Numbered from the stretch's first letter, positions 1-10,380 are shown. The stretch: DNA of 64,000 nucleotides from Metamycoplasma sp051549855 (GCF_051549855.1 NZ_CP196080.1:186001-250000); one strand, 5' to 3'. Notes: generated by a model from the letters alone, not told the origin. Program-made: numbers and translations.

Positions 1-343
1 AGGAACTGAAGAAAATATTGTTTATCCTTCAGAAGAATTAAATAATCAAATTTTAAAAAATGCTAAACAATTAAACATTCCAGTTCGTTTAGAACACGTT
101 TATTCAGAAGATGCTTTTTACACAGATGTAGCAGTTGATACAAGAATTAAAAATTCACAAGGTGCTGTGTGTGTTGAAATGGAAAGTTATGGACTATTCA
201 CTGTAGCTGAAAAACTAAACAAAAAAGCAGCATGTATTTTAACAATTAGTGATAATCTTGTAACTCACCAATATACATCATCAGAAGAGCGTGAAAAAGC
301 ATTCAACAAAATGATGGAATTAGCATTATCATTGGCAGGTTAA
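1..343 (+). CDS. deoD: Purine-nucleoside phosphorylase DeoD, C-terminal part
   Basis: The window opens inside this gene (reading frame starts at base 2), so only about the last 113 residues are present. It would cleave purine nucleosides with phosphate to free base and (deoxy)ribose-1-phosphate. The visible part contains VEMESYGLF, the nucleoside-binding Glu segment of the family, followed by LTISDNLVT, matching the family SD(H/N) segment. It is followed two bases later by deoA and then deoC and upp, so it belongs to a nucleoside salvage operon. The N-terminus and promoter lie outside the window. Confidence 0.85.
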   Translation, partial: GTEENIVYPSEELNNQILKNAKQLNIPVRLEHVYSEDAFYTDVAVDTRIKNSQGAVCVEMESYGLFTVAEKLNKKAACILTISDNLVTHQYTSSEEREKAFNKMMELALSLAG

Positions 344-345
344 TT

Positions 346-1641
346 ATGCGAATGGTAGACTTAATTGATAAAAAAGTAAACAAAATTACTTTAACTAAAG
401 AAGAAATTAACTGAATAATAAATTCTTATACTCAAAATTTAATTCCTGATTATCAAATGTCAGCTTTCTTAATGGCTATTCGTTTGAACTCGATGACCGA
501 TAAAGAAACTGCCTATATGACCGAAGCTATGATGAATTCTGGAAAAGTTCTAGATTGATCATATCTAAACACTGATATTGTTGATAAACATTCAACAGGT
601 GGTGTCGGTGACAAAACAAGCCTAGTGTTGATGCCTCTTTTAGCTAGTTTAGGATTAAAAGTAGCAAAGATGTCAGGACGTGGACTTGCACAAACTGGTG
701 GAACTATTGATAAATTGGAATCTATCGAAGGTTTTAAAGTAAGTTTAAGCGACCAAGAATTCAAACAGGCAGTTGAAGAATTAAACATTGCTTTAGTAGG
801 ACAAGACGAAAAACTGGTTCCAGCTGATAAGAAAATCTATGCTTTAAGAGATGTTACCGGAACAGTACAATCAATACCTTTAATTGCTTCAAGTATCATG
901 TCTAAAAAACTAGCAACTGGTTCAAATGTTATTTTGTTAGACGTCAAATGTGGTTCAGGGGCTTTTATGAAAAATATTGAGCAGGCTACTGAATTGGGTC
1001 AACAAATGATTGATATTGGAAAAAATTTAGGTAAAAAAGTAATGGTTGAAATAACCAATATGCAACAACCTTTAGGTCGTGCTATTGGTAATAAAATTGA
1101 AGTTTTGGAAGCAATTGAAACATTAAAAGGGCATGGTCCTGAAGATTTCAAGCAACTAATTTATTCTTCAGCATCAGCATTTTTATTAGAAACTAAAAAA
1201 GTTAGTTCAGAAAAACAAGCATACGATCTAATTAAGCAATATCTTGAAAATGGTACTGCTTATAAAATGTTTCTAGCTTGAATTAAAAACCAAGGTGGAA
1301 ACACTGAAGTTCTTGAATCAAAAGATTGATTTAAGCCACAATATACTTATGAATTAAAGAGTGAAAACGAAGGTTATTTAGAAATTACTAGTGCTCTTGA
1401 TTTTGGTCTAGCAGCAATGAAACTAGGTGCAGGAAGACAAACAAAAGAAGATATGCTAGATTTCGAAGCAGGAATTTATTTAAACAAAGTGACAAATGAG
1501 TATGTTAAAAAAGGTGAAACATTGTTTACTTTTTATTCATCAAAACCAATTAATAATGAGGTTATTGAAGAAATAGAAAAATCATACAAATTCAATCAAA
1601 AACCTATTGATAATCCAATTATTTTTAAAAAGATGCGTTAG
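346..1641 (+). CDS. deoA: Pyrimidine-nucleoside (thymidine) phosphorylase
   Basis: 431 residues. It phosphorolyses thymidine and uridine to base and sugar-1-phosphate, feeding the pentose to DeoC. The family phosphate-binding motif KHSTGGVGDK lies near residue 83 and SGRGLAQTGGTIDKLES near residue 110, with the typical C-terminal SGKA-like segment written here as GAGRQTKEDMLDFEAG. Several UGA codons are read as Trp (for example at 412 and 556). The start ATG at 346 is two bases after the deoD stop; ATG at 352 is an in-frame alternative. Length is normal for the family (about 430). Confidence 0.93.
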
Positions 1642-1648
1642 GAGCAAA

Positions 1649-2293
1649 ATGCAATACAACAGAATGGTGGATCACACCTTACTAAAACCAGAAGCTACTC
1701 AAAAAGAAATTGATAAATTAATCAATGAAGCAATCCAATACGATTTCAAAAGTGTGTGTATAAATCCAACTTGAATTAAACATGCCAAAGAAAAATTAGC
1801 CAATTCAAATACTATAGTTTGTACAGTAGTAGGTTTTCCATTAGGAGCTATGGTAACACAGGCTAAAGTTCATGAAACAAAATTAGCTTTGGCACACGGA
1901 GCCGATGAAATCGATATGGTAATTAATATTGGTCGTTTCAAACAAGGACAATACGATTTTGTTTTAAATGAAATCAAAGAAATTAAAAAAGAATGTAAAG
2001 ACAAAATTCTAAAAGTAATCATTGAGACTGCTTTATTAACTAACGAAGAAATAAGAAAAGCAACTGAAATAGTTTTAGCTTCAGGAGCGGATTTTGTCAA
2101 AACATCAACTGGATTTTCATACCGTGGAGCAAGTTTTGAAGACATCGAAATTATGAAAGATGTTGTAGGTGACAAAATTGAAATTAAAGCAGCCGGTGGA
2201 ATTAAAACTTGAGAAGATATGGAAAAAATGTACCAGTTGGGTGCAACAAGATTCGGTATGTCAAAATCAGTTGAAATCTTCAAAAAGGACTAA
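1649..2293 (+). CDS. deoC: Deoxyribose-phosphate aldolase
   Basis: 214 residues, class I aldolase that splits 2-deoxyribose-5-phosphate to glyceraldehyde-3-phosphate and acetaldehyde, completing deoxynucleoside catabolism begun by DeoD and DeoA. The Schiff-base lysine motif FVKTSTGF is present at about residues 150-157, and the second conserved lysine lies in IKAAGGIKT. The N-terminal DHTLLKP motif is intact. The start follows GGAGCAAA, a good ribosome binding site, seven bases after deoA ends. One UGA (Trp) interrupts the end of the frame at 2210. Confidence 0.93.
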
Positions 2294-2297
2294 TCTT

Positions 2298-2935
2298 ATG
2301 GTAAAGATTTTTGATCACCCGCTTATTAAAACGAAATTGACGACAATGCGTCAAAAAGATACACCGCATGAAGAATTTCGTAAAAATCTTAATGAAATTG
2401 CTTCATTAATGGTTTTTGAAATAATGCGTGATTACGAACCTAAACAAATATCGATCATTACGCCGACAGAAACGCAAACAACTGGATACATTTTAGATAA
2501 AGAAATTGTTATTGTTCCAATTTTAAGAGCAGGACTAGGGATGGTAGATGGAATTTTAAATCTAATTCCACAGGCAAGAGTAGGTCATATTGGCTTATAT
2601 CGCGATGAAAAAACATTTCAAGTTCATAAATATTTCTACAAAATTCCAGATGTTGCCAAAGACAGTGTTGTAATGGTTGTTGATCCGATGTTAGCAACCG
2701 GAACAAGTGCTTACGATGCGCTATCAATGAGCTAAAAAAAGATGGCTTTAGCAACATTAAACTAGTTTGTTTGGTTGGTGTTGAGCAAGGAATTAAAAAG
2801 ATTACTTCTTCATTTAGCGATGTTGATATCTTCTTAGCATGTCAAGATTCACATCTAAATGATAAAAAGTACATAATTCCAGGTTTAGGAGATGCAGGTG
2901 ATCGTATTTTTGGAACCAAGGATTTAAAATTTTAA
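2298..2935 (+). pseudogene. upp: Uracil phosphoribosyltransferase, frameshifted
   Basis: The first 140 codons encode a good UPRTase (uracil + PRPP to UMP), including the PRPP-binding segment VVDPMLATGTS. At about 2718-2721 the sequence GCGC shifts the frame and the ORF stops at 2733-2735. The remaining C-terminus is intact in frame 2 from about 2723 (INELKKDGFSNIKLV) to the stop at 2933-2935, including the uracil-binding segment PGLGDAGDRIFGT. Deleting two bases (GC) restores the family reading DAINEL. Without the shift the enzyme lacks its uracil-binding end. It could be a true lesion, a phase variant or an assembly error. Last gene of the deo operon. Confidence 0.85.
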
Positions 2936-2957
2936 GCCCAATTTGGGCTTTTTGTAT
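2934..2957 (+). terminator. Rho-independent terminator of the deo-upp operon
   Basis: AGCCCA, a three-base loop region ATT, then TGGGCT followed by TTTTTG. It begins at the upp stop codon and closes the salvage operon before the lon promoter. Confidence 0.85.
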
Positions 2958-2959
2958 TT

Positions 2960-2986
2960 TTAGCACATTACATTGTTGAGTGCTAA
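2960..2986 (+). promoter_or_regulatory. CIRCE operator (HrcA site) upstream of lon
   Basis: TTAGCACAT, nine-base spacer, GAGTGCTAA. The right arm matches the CIRCE consensus fully and the left arm in 7 of 9 positions. HrcA binds this element to repress heat-shock genes. It sits just upstream of an extended -10 (TGCTATAAT, -10 at 2994-2999), so a bound repressor would block the promoter. HrcA itself is not in the window. Confidence 0.85.
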
Positions 2987-2990
2987 TTTA

Positions 2991-2999
2991 TGCTATAAT
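2991..2999 (+). promoter_or_regulatory. lon promoter, extended -10
   Basis: TGCTATAAT, an extended -10 (TGn plus TATAAT), 25 bases before the lon start. The -35 region is covered by the CIRCE element. Unlike many genes in this window lon has an ordinary leader with the ribosome site GAAAGGAGC. Confidence 0.75.
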
Positions 3000-3024
3000 T
3001 AGGACAACTTAGAAAGGAGCAAGA

Positions 3025-5475
3025 ATGCAATACCCATTTATCGGACTAAGAAATGATTTTGTTGCAGTGGGCGAAACTAAAAAAATTAAAGTTGGTAAGA
3101 CTCGCAGCCTATCGATTTGAAAACATGCTGAAGATCATAATGCCAATGTAATGGCGCTTTTCCCAATTAAACCAAGCAGTCTAAATAAAACTGGTGAATT
3201 AACTTTTGATGATTATTTAGAATACGGAACAGTAGTAACTTGAGAACCAGTCAACGGTCAATCAAAAGTAAAAGATATAAACTTCAAAGCACTTAAAAAA
3301 GTAAAACTTTTAGAACTAAAGGATTTAACTGTTTTATCAAATGAAGACATTCCTGAATTAATGTCTAATGCAAGTGCTGTTGTTGAAGAAGTAAGAGAAT
3401 ATGTTTCTGACTTAAATTTAGCTAAAGCATTATTATCAAAACTTGCAAAAGCATTGCAAAAAGTTATCAATAGTGAAAGTTCAGAAGCTTTTACAGCGCC
3501 AATTGAAACAATTTATACAGCTGAAGATTTAATGCCTTTTGCTGATATTTTGTTAGGTTCAGTTTCAAAACTGGATTTTGAAGATAGATATAAAATTTTT
3601 GAACAAAACGATTATGTTGAAAAACTTTCGTTAGCAATTTCAGGATTTATTAAACTAAGACAATTAAATGTTATTGATGAAGAAATTGATGCTGCTCTAA
3701 GAAATGAATTAGACTCACAACAAAAAGAATACTTACTACGTGAAAGAATGAGAATAATTCAAGATTCACTAGGTGGTAATGAAGAAGAAACACAATACGA
3801 AAAAACAATCAAAAATAGTGAATTAAATCTACTTTATCCAGATGTTGTTAAAACAACAATTGCCAAAGAAAAAGCACGTATCAAAGAGATGATGCCATCA
3901 AGCCCCGAGGCAAATATTGCTAAAAATTATATTGAATTATTACAAGTTTTACCTTGAAGAAAAGTAAAAGCAGAAAATTTAGACATTGAGAATGTAAAAA
4001 AAGTTTTAGACTCACAACACTATGGTTTAAAGAAACCAAAAGAAAGAATTTTGGAATTTATTGCTGTAATGAATCACAATAAAGCACAAAATCAACATAA
4101 AAATGAATATGTAAAGATTCCTAACGATAAAGATCACCTAATTGACAAAAACTTATTTGTTTCAAAAGAAGGAAGTCTTGTAAATGAAGCAGTAAGACCA
4201 ATGCCAATCTTGACACTAATTGGTCCTCCAGGGGTAGGAAAAACTACTTTAGTTCGTTCAATTGCTAATGCTCTAGAAAGACCATACATCAAAGTAAGTT
4301 TAGGTGGTGTAAAAGATGAATCTGAAATTCGTGGACACCGTCGTACTTATGTAGGGGCAATGCCTGGAAAAATCATTAATGCCATCAAAAAAGCAGGTGT
4401 TTCAAACCCAGTTGTTTTATTAGACGAAATTGATAAAATGTCGGCTGATTATCGTGGAGATCCTACTTCAGCACTTTTAGAGGTTTTAGATCCAGAACAA
4501 AACGTAAACTTCCAAGATCACTATTTGGACGTTGAATATGATCTTTCGAAAGTGTTGTTTATTGCGACAGCAAACTACTATGATTCAATTCCTGAGGCAT
4601 TGATCGATAGGGTTGAATTGATTGAATTAAGTTCATACACATCAATTGAAAAACTACAAATTGCTAAGCGTCACTTGCTTCCAAAAGTTCTTGAATTTAA
4701 CTCATTAACTGAAAAACAATACCAAATTAGCGATGATGTGATTAACTATATCATTAAGTACTACACACTAGAAAGCGGAGTTCGTGAACTAAGTCGTTTA
4801 CTAGATAAAATCGGTCGTAAAATAGTTGTTAAAATTTTAGACAAAGAAGTAAAAGACGAATTTGTTGTAGATTTAAGTGCAGTTGATGAATTTTTAGGGC
4901 CAATCAAATATGATGAGTCTAAAAATGATAAAGAACCACAAATCGGAACAGTTAATGGACTTGCTTGAACTCCATACGGTGGTTCAACACTCCCAATAGA
5001 AGTAACAACTTTTGAAGGAAAAGAAGGAATCAAATTGACTGGTTCGCTGAAAGAAGTTATGCAAGAATCGGCACAAATTGCTCTAGGATATGTTAAAGCT
5101 AATGCAGAAAAATTTGGCATTGATTTTAAATTTGATGACAACACCATTCACATTCACGTACCTGCAGGGGCAGTTCCTAAAGATGGGCCAAGTGCTGGAG
5201 TAACATTTACAACATCGATTATCTCAGCATTGTCGAAACGTCCAGTACCACACACAATTGCCATGACAGGAGAAATTACACTGCGTGGAAAAGTTTTAGC
5301 AATTGGTGGACTGAAAGAAAAGTCAGTAGCAGCTTCAAAATTTGGTATCGACACTGTCTTTATTCCACAATCAAACGAAAAAGATTTAGTAAATGTTCCT
5401 GATGAAGTTAAAAAAGTAATCAAATTTATTCCAGTCGAACATTACGAACAAATTTTTGACTACATTTTTAAATAA
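3025..5475 (+). CDS. lon: ATP-dependent protease Lon
   Basis: 816 residues, cytoplasmic AAA+ serine protease degrading damaged and some regulatory proteins. The order is a divergent N-terminal substrate domain (1-320), AAA+ module with Walker A GPPGVGKT at about 400-407 and Walker B VVLLDEIDKM, then the protease domain with catalytic Ser723 in PKDGPSAG and Lys766 in GGLKEKSVAA, 43 residues apart as in other Lon enzymes. Start ATG follows AAAGGAGC. It stands alone between two terminators and is under a CIRCE operator, consistent with heat induction. Three UGA codons are read as Trp. Confidence 0.96.
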
Positions 5476-5480
5476 TCACT

Positions 5481-5506
5481 AATCTAGCTTCGGCTAGATT
5501 TTTTCT
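5481..5506 (+). terminator. Terminator after lon
   Basis: AATCTAGC, tetraloop TTCG, GCTAGATT, then TTTTTT: an 8-bp perfect stem with a stable loop and U-tract. Confidence 0.92.
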
Positions 5507-5533
5507 TGCCGGTTTTTGTTATCGAGGCTTTTA

Positions 5534-5669
5534 TGCTAAAATATTTAAGTACTAACCTAGTTGGTACCTATTTTATTAATTTCATCAAGCACCAAAATGG
5601 ATTTTGATGGTTGTGTCGTATATGATTCCATCATTTCGAAATTTTGGGAAGACAAACAAAGGAAAATTT
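5534..5669 (+). promoter_or_regulatory. rpsB promoter and long structured leader
   Basis: An extended -10 TGCTAAAAT lies at 5534-5542. Transcription from about 5549 would give a leader near 120 nt before the S2 start at 5670. The leader begins with a hairpin, GTACTAAC at 5549-5556 and GTTGGTAC at 5560-5567 with loop CTA. A second weaker fold around 5586-5612 pairs AAAAT with ATTTT. A leader of this length contrasts with the leaderless genes around and could carry S2 autoregulation; that role is inference. Ribosome site AAAGGAAAA precedes the start. Confidence 0.5.
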
Positions 5670-6521
5670 ATGGAAAACAAAAATCAAGAAACAAAAGCTC
5701 CAGTACAAGCTGAAGCACAAAAAGAAATCGTTTCAAGAAGTAAACTACTTGAAGCAGGAACATATTTTGGACACCGTGCAAGTGCATGAAATCCAAAAAT
5801 GAAACCATACCTATACCAAAAAAGACAAGGTATTCACGTTATTGACATTGCTAAAACTCAAAAATCATTAGAATATGCATACAAAATGATTCAAAGAGCA
5901 GCGCAAAAAGGTGCTTCATTCATTTTTGTTGGAACTAAAAAACAAGCTAAACAAGCAGTTGAAGAACAAGCAAAAAGAGTTAATTCACCATATGTTGCTG
6001 AACGTTGATTAGGTGGAACCTTAACAAACTCAGATACAATCTTCAAAAGTGTTAACTTACTATCAGAACTAGAAGCTAAACAAGCTGGTGGGTATGTAGG
6101 ATACACCAAAAAAGAAGGATTAAACTTTGACAAAAAAATCGCTAAGTTACAAAGAAACCTAAGTGGTATTCGTCACATGAAAAAAATCCCTAATGTTATG
6201 ATCGTTGCTTCTCCACTAGCAGATGAAATCGCTATTAAAGAAGCACACAAAAAAGGTGTAAAAGTTTTTGGAATTCTAGACTCAAATGCTGATCCAGATG
6301 CAGTTGATTTCGGAATCCCAGCTAACGATGACTCAGTAAAATCAATCACCTTAATCCTAACAATCCTAGCTGATGCTATTGCAACAGGAAGAGGACAAAA
6401 TGCATTATTTGCTTACCAAAATGATGATGCTATTGTTTTACCTGAAGATCCTAAAAAAGAAGTAGCAAACGACCAACCAAAAAGAAATTTCCGTCGTCCT
6501 AACAATTCAAAAGGAGAATAA
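5670..6521 (+). CDS. rpsB: 30S ribosomal protein S2
   Basis: 283 residues, component of the small ribosomal subunit. After a Gln/Glu/Lys/Ala-rich N-terminal extension of about 22 residues, the S2 core starts with LLEAGTYFGHRASAWNPKM and includes FVGTKKQAKQAVEEQA and GILDSNADPDAVDFGIPAND, all family signatures. The end is basic (KRNFRRPNNSKGE). Start chosen at 5670 because it follows GGAAAATTT and matches S2 architecture; an upstream in-frame ATG at 5604 lacks a ribosome site and family similarity. Cotranscribed with tsf two bases downstream. Confidence 0.95.
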
Positions 6522-6523
6522 TC

Positions 6524-7417
6524 ATGGCCGCAGAACCAAAATTAATTAAAGAACTAAGAGACCGTACCAATGCTGGTTTCCTAGACTGTAAAAAAGCTTT
6601 AGAAGAAACAAACAATGACATTGAAAAAGCAATTGTTTGACTACAAGAAAAAGGTGTAGCTAAAGCCGCTAAAAAAGCAGGAAGAGTTGCTGCTGAAGGT
6701 ATTGTTCGTGCAGCTAAAAACGACAAATATGCTGTTTTATTTGAATTAAACTCTGAAACAGACTTCGTTGCTAAAAATGAATTATTCCAATCTCTAGTAA
6801 GTGAAATCGAAAACGTTTTTCTATCTAATGATTTCGAAACTCTAGAAGACGTAATGAAATTAAAAATTGGATCAGAAACTGTTGAACAAAAAGTTACTGA
6901 TGCAACGGCAAAAATTGGAGAAAAAATTACTCTACGTCGTGTAGTTAAAATTACTCCTGCTGCAGGTGAAGTAGTTGCTGCTTATACTCACGCTAACAAT
7001 CGTATTGCATCAGCTGTTTTAGTTAAAGGATCAAATGCTGAATCAGCTCGTAATGTTGCAATGCACGTTGCTGCTTTAAATCCAAACTACGATACAGAAA
7101 ATGATTTACCAGCTGAATTAAAAGCTCAAATTGAAGAAGAAGCTTTAGCAGATGTTAAATCAAATCCAAAATGAGATAAATTGCCAGAAAAAGTGCAAAA
7201 AAGTATGCTTGAAGGTAAATTACGTAAAGCTTACGATGAAAAAGGAATTTTATTATTCCAAGCTTTTGTTATGGAAGACTCAAAAACTGTTGCTCAATAT
7301 TTAAATGACAACCAACTATCACTAGTTGAATCATTCCGTATTGAAGTTGGAGAAGGTATTGAAGTTAAAGTAGTTGACTTTGCTGCTGAAGTTGCAGAAC
7401 AAATGAAAGCTGCTTAA
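6524..7417 (+). CDS. tsf: Elongation factor Ts
   Basis: 297 residues, nucleotide exchange factor that recharges EF-Tu. The N-terminal UBA-like signature LIKELRDRTNAGFLDCKKAL and the second signature ELNSETDFVAKN are both visible. The C-terminal part includes EKVQKSMLEGKLRKAYDEKG. Start follows AAAGGAGAATAATC, two bases after rpsB. Length is typical (about 290). rpsB-tsf order is conserved across bacteria. Confidence 0.96.
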
Positions 7418-7435
7418 TAAAAAAAGATATTTTTT

Positions 7436-7466
7436 AAGGTAGAATCGTTTGATTCTATCTTTTTTG
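7436..7466 (+). terminator. Terminator after tsf
   Basis: AAGGTAGAATC, loop GTTT, GATTCTATCTT and a T-run. One G-U pair in an 11-bp stem. Confidence 0.88.
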
Positions 7467-7504
7467 TTTTCTATGTGCTTAACTTGGACAAGTGAAAAAT
7501 ACTA

Positions 7505-7510
7505 TACAAT
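7505..7510 (+). promoter_or_regulatory. trmN6 promoter, likely leaderless
   Basis: A TACAAT -10 box (overlapping TATACAAT) ends 8 bases before the ATG at 7519, leaving little or no 5' untranslated region. No Shine-Dalgarno sequence is present. TTGGAC at 7484-7489 is a possible -35 but its 15-base spacing is short. Confidence 0.5.
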
Positions 7511-7518
7511 TAATAATT

Positions 7519-8301
7519 ATGAGAAGTAGTTGAAAAGAAAATAATTTAGGTTATCAAGATGGTTTAAAAATAATGCAGGATAAGGAGATGTTTTCATACT
7601 CAGTTGACACTATTTTGCTAGGAAATTTTTGTACTTTAAATCGCTCAGTAACAAATATCCTAGAAGTAGGAACTAACAATGCAGCCTTGAGTATTTTCGT
7701 TGCTCAAAGAAGTGAAAAAATCAAAATTGATGCCATCGAAATACAACCAAGAGCAGTAGAAATTGCCAATTTTAATGTAACAAAGAATAATCTTGAAAAC
7801 AAAATTGCCATAATTGAAGCAGATTTTAATGACTATGCACAAGAATATGCTTATAGAGTGGGCAATAAATTAGCAAAAAAATATGATCTTATAATTTGTA
7901 ATCCCCCTTACTATAAAGTTGATGCAAACATCAAAAGAAAATCCTCTACTTCTTTTCAAGAAATTGCTACTCATGAGATTTATCTAAATTTAGATCAATT
8001 ATGTGCTGGTTCAAGAAAAATAATTGAACAAAATGGATATTTATCTGTAGTTTTGCCTATTAATCGTTTTGTAGACTGCCTTGAAGCAATGAAAAAACAT
8101 GGTTTTGAACCAAAAAGAATTCAATTAGTCTTTCCACGTGTTAGTGCTACTCCTAAATTTTGCTTAATAGAAGCAATGTTTACAAAAAATGTAGGGACTG
8201 AATTTTTACCTAACATTTACTTGCATCCCGAAGATAAAAAACAACACGTTTACACTGACGAAGTTAAAAAACTTTACGTTCCGATTAAAACTAAAAAATA
8301 A
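7519..8301 (+). CDS. trmN6: tRNA1(Val) A37 N6-methyltransferase family protein
   Basis: 260 residues, SAM-dependent methyltransferase of the TrmN6/YfiC type, expected to methylate N6 of A37 in a valine tRNA. The SAM-binding glycine-rich segment appears as ILEVGTNNAALSIF near residue 54, and the catalytic NPPYYK motif near residue 133 is the family hallmark for N6-adenine methylation. The N-terminus has the family phrase QDKEMFSYSVDTILLGNF. The true start is ATG 7519 because the fifth codon is a UGA Trp; the region continues the family alignment upstream of the internal ATG at 7573. It is monocistronic. Confidence 0.85.
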
Positions 8302-8305
8302 CAAA

Positions 8306-8343
8306 AAAAAGAACAGGAGATAAAAGCCTCTTGTTCTTTTCAT
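8306..8343. terminator. Bidirectional terminator
   Basis: AAAAGAACAGGAG, loop, CCTCTTGTTCTTTT. The stem has A-rich and T-rich flanks so it can end both the methyltransferase mRNA and the convergent lipoprotein mRNA. Confidence 0.85.
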
Positions 8344-9734
8344 TATGCTTGTTGTTTATCCTGTTTTGCTAAATATTTAGCTACTCGTGCATCTTTGTGT
8401 TCTATGTAAGAAAGTGCGAATTGCTTTGAAACACGAACCAAAAGGCAAGGAGGCGTTTTTAAAGCAAAACTAAATCTTGCAACTTCATTATTTTCTACTT
8501 CGCTGGTTATGTAAGCAACTTTTTCATCATTGTATTCTTGCTTGCTAAAATCAGTATCTAAAGCAATGAAATCAATATATTTATTAGTTTCGGGGTCGAT
8601 AAATTCTTTTTTTAGTGCTGGATTACTGATATAAATAATTGCTTGAGTAGTAAAATCAGTGTTTTTAACAAAGTCTTCCATCGAAGCTAAGATGGTAACT
8701 TCTTGATTGTTGTTAGTATTATTTGAAGAATTTTGTGTATTTTCAATTTTTGCATCCTCACTAACATAATCTTCATCATCAATCACTTTGTTATCCAAAA
8801 AGACCATACTGTCATCATACATTTTAGAAGCAGATAAATTAATATCAAAACCACCATAAATTACTTGATTATTTATCGCAAGTGATTTTAGTTCTAAAAT
8901 GTTGCTATTTTTTGTAACATTAAGTATTGTTGGATTTTGTATTTCTATTTCATTTGGTTTATCTAAACCAGGATAGCTAACAATATATTTACCATTCTCA
9001 ATCTTAACCATATTTTGTGGAAGATTTATGTATTCATTGTTAGCATCGAAAGCAAAGAGTGTTTTAGTTTTATTTTCTGCAGGATATGTAATTACTTGAA
9101 GTTTATTTTTGTTAGTTAGAAATTTGATTGTGTCATCTAAGTTTTTGTGTTGTTCAATCAAGATTTCGTCACCTATTTTCACCAAATTTCAAGGATCCTC
9201 AGATAGTGCAATAGATACTTTGTTTGCTTTGGCTTTTTGAACGCTTATTCAATTTGTTATATCTTCATCCTTTTGTTCAAAAGGGTTCAAAATATGAGTA
9301 ATGAACTTACTAAAAAATGTTTGTGTTCAGTCAACGAATAAAAATTTGATTAGTTTTGAGTTACTAGACAGCTCACCGAGTGCCATTCCCTTCATATATA
9401 GTTTTAGTTGTTCAGAGTTGAATGGTAATGTTTGTAATGAACTAGATGTTAAATTTATATCGGCAATTAAACGTCGTTTTTCGATTGGATTGATTCAAAG
9501 AGATTTGTTAATGTCTTCTTTCATTTCATTGATTCAAGCGAAATTTTTATCTGTAATTTTTATATCTTCAGATGCTTCAACTGTTTTATCAACTAAATCA
9601 CTTTCTGGTTGAATTCATTTTTCTTCTTTAACAGGATCTTTTTCATTTGTACTGTTACAACTTATTGCTACTAGTGGCAAAGAAGTAGTTGCAACTGTAA
9701 TTAAAGGCAGTAAGAATTTAAATTGTTTTTTCAT
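8343..9734 (-). CDS. Predicted membrane lipoprotein, function unknown
   Basis: 463 residues. The N-terminus MKKQFKFLLPLITVATTSLP ends in LVAIS before Cys26, a lipobox, so the protein should be lipid-anchored outside the cell. The mature part is hydrophilic, rich in Asn, Asp, Lys and Ser, with an NNTNNNQ low-complexity patch near residue 300, and has no further membrane segment. Several UGA Trp codons interrupt the frame. I recognise no family. It lies just downstream of cdd on the minus strand (11 bases between the genes), so the two are probably cotranscribed. Surface lipoproteins of this kind vary strongly between mycoplasma species. Confidence 0.8.
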
Positions 9735-9744
9735 ATGTTAATGT

Positions 9745-10149
9745 TTAACCTACTTTAATAGTTGTTGGTCAGATTGCATTTGGTACTAATTCTTCAAGTT
9801 TGAATTTCATTACTTCTTTTGTGTCATTTGAATAACAATATACTAAACTATCAGGTTTCATAAATTCACACATTACTTGACGACATCCAGCGCATGGAAA
9901 TACTGGTTTTTCAGAAGATGAAATAATGTGAATTTCTTTGAATGTTCCTACTTTGCCACCTTGTACTGGTGCTGAGAATAGTGCACTTCTTTCAGCACAT
10001 AATCCAGATGGAAAAGCAATGTTTTCACAATTGACTCCTCAGTATTGATTATCATTTTCATCAATTGCTAAAGCAGACACATGAAATTTTGAGTATGGAG
10101 CATAAGCTTTGTCAAGATTTTGACGTAATTTTTGTAAATCTATTTTCAT
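9745..10149 (-). CDS. cdd: Cytidine deaminase
   Basis: 134 residues, zinc enzyme converting cytidine or deoxycytidine to uridine or deoxyuridine for salvage. The catalytic signatures are complete: CAER (Cys ligand and proton-shuttle Glu) near residue 52 and PCAGCRQ with two more Cys ligands near residue 86. The N-terminus has APYSKFHVSA, typical of the tetrameric class. The C-terminus reads NAIWPTTIKVG with a UGA Trp. It complements the deo genes at the start of the window. Confidence 0.93.
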
Positions 10150-10156
10150 ACTTTAA

Positions 10157-10165
10157 ATTTTAGCA
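10157..10165 (-). promoter_or_regulatory. cdd promoter, leaderless
   Basis: On the minus strand TGCTAAAAT (extended -10) ends exactly 7 bases before the ATG. No Shine-Dalgarno site is present, so transcription should start at or next to the start codon. Confidence 0.7.
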
Positions 10166-10247
10166 AATGGTTAATCTAGATTAGGCTAATTAATAATTTT
10201 TTTGGACTCGGACGGCAATATATTTTTACAAATTTTTATACTAAATG

Positions 10248-10380
10248 TGGTATTATTTATAAGCATTCAAAGCAAAAAGAAGATTCATTTCTCACCTGGG
10301 TTTTATTAAATCGGGTTGCTACTATATGTTTTTTTATGTAGTGGAGAAGTGGATTAATACCACTTTTTTATTTTTAAAGG
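10248..10380 (+). promoter_or_regulatory. infC promoter and L20-type leader with attenuator
   Basis: Extended -10 TGGTATTAT at 10248-10256 precedes a leader of about 125 nt. CTACTATAT (10319-10327) can pair with ATGTAGTGG (10336-10344), and AAGTGG (10347-10352) with CCACTT (10360-10365) followed by TTTTT, an intrinsic-terminator shape just before the ribosome site AAAGGAG. Firmicute infC-rpmI-rplT operons are known to be controlled by L20 binding such leaders, so an L20-dependent attenuator is likely here; identity is inferred from position and folding. Confidence 0.6.

Noticed and set aside
4761..5423. Minus-strand frames within lon
   Set aside because: Shadows of the Lon protease domain, with no start signals or family similarity.
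9301..9612. 103-residue plus-strand reading frame
   Set aside because: It is the antisense shadow of the lipoprotein gene, whose minus-strand frame has a signal peptide and lipobox.
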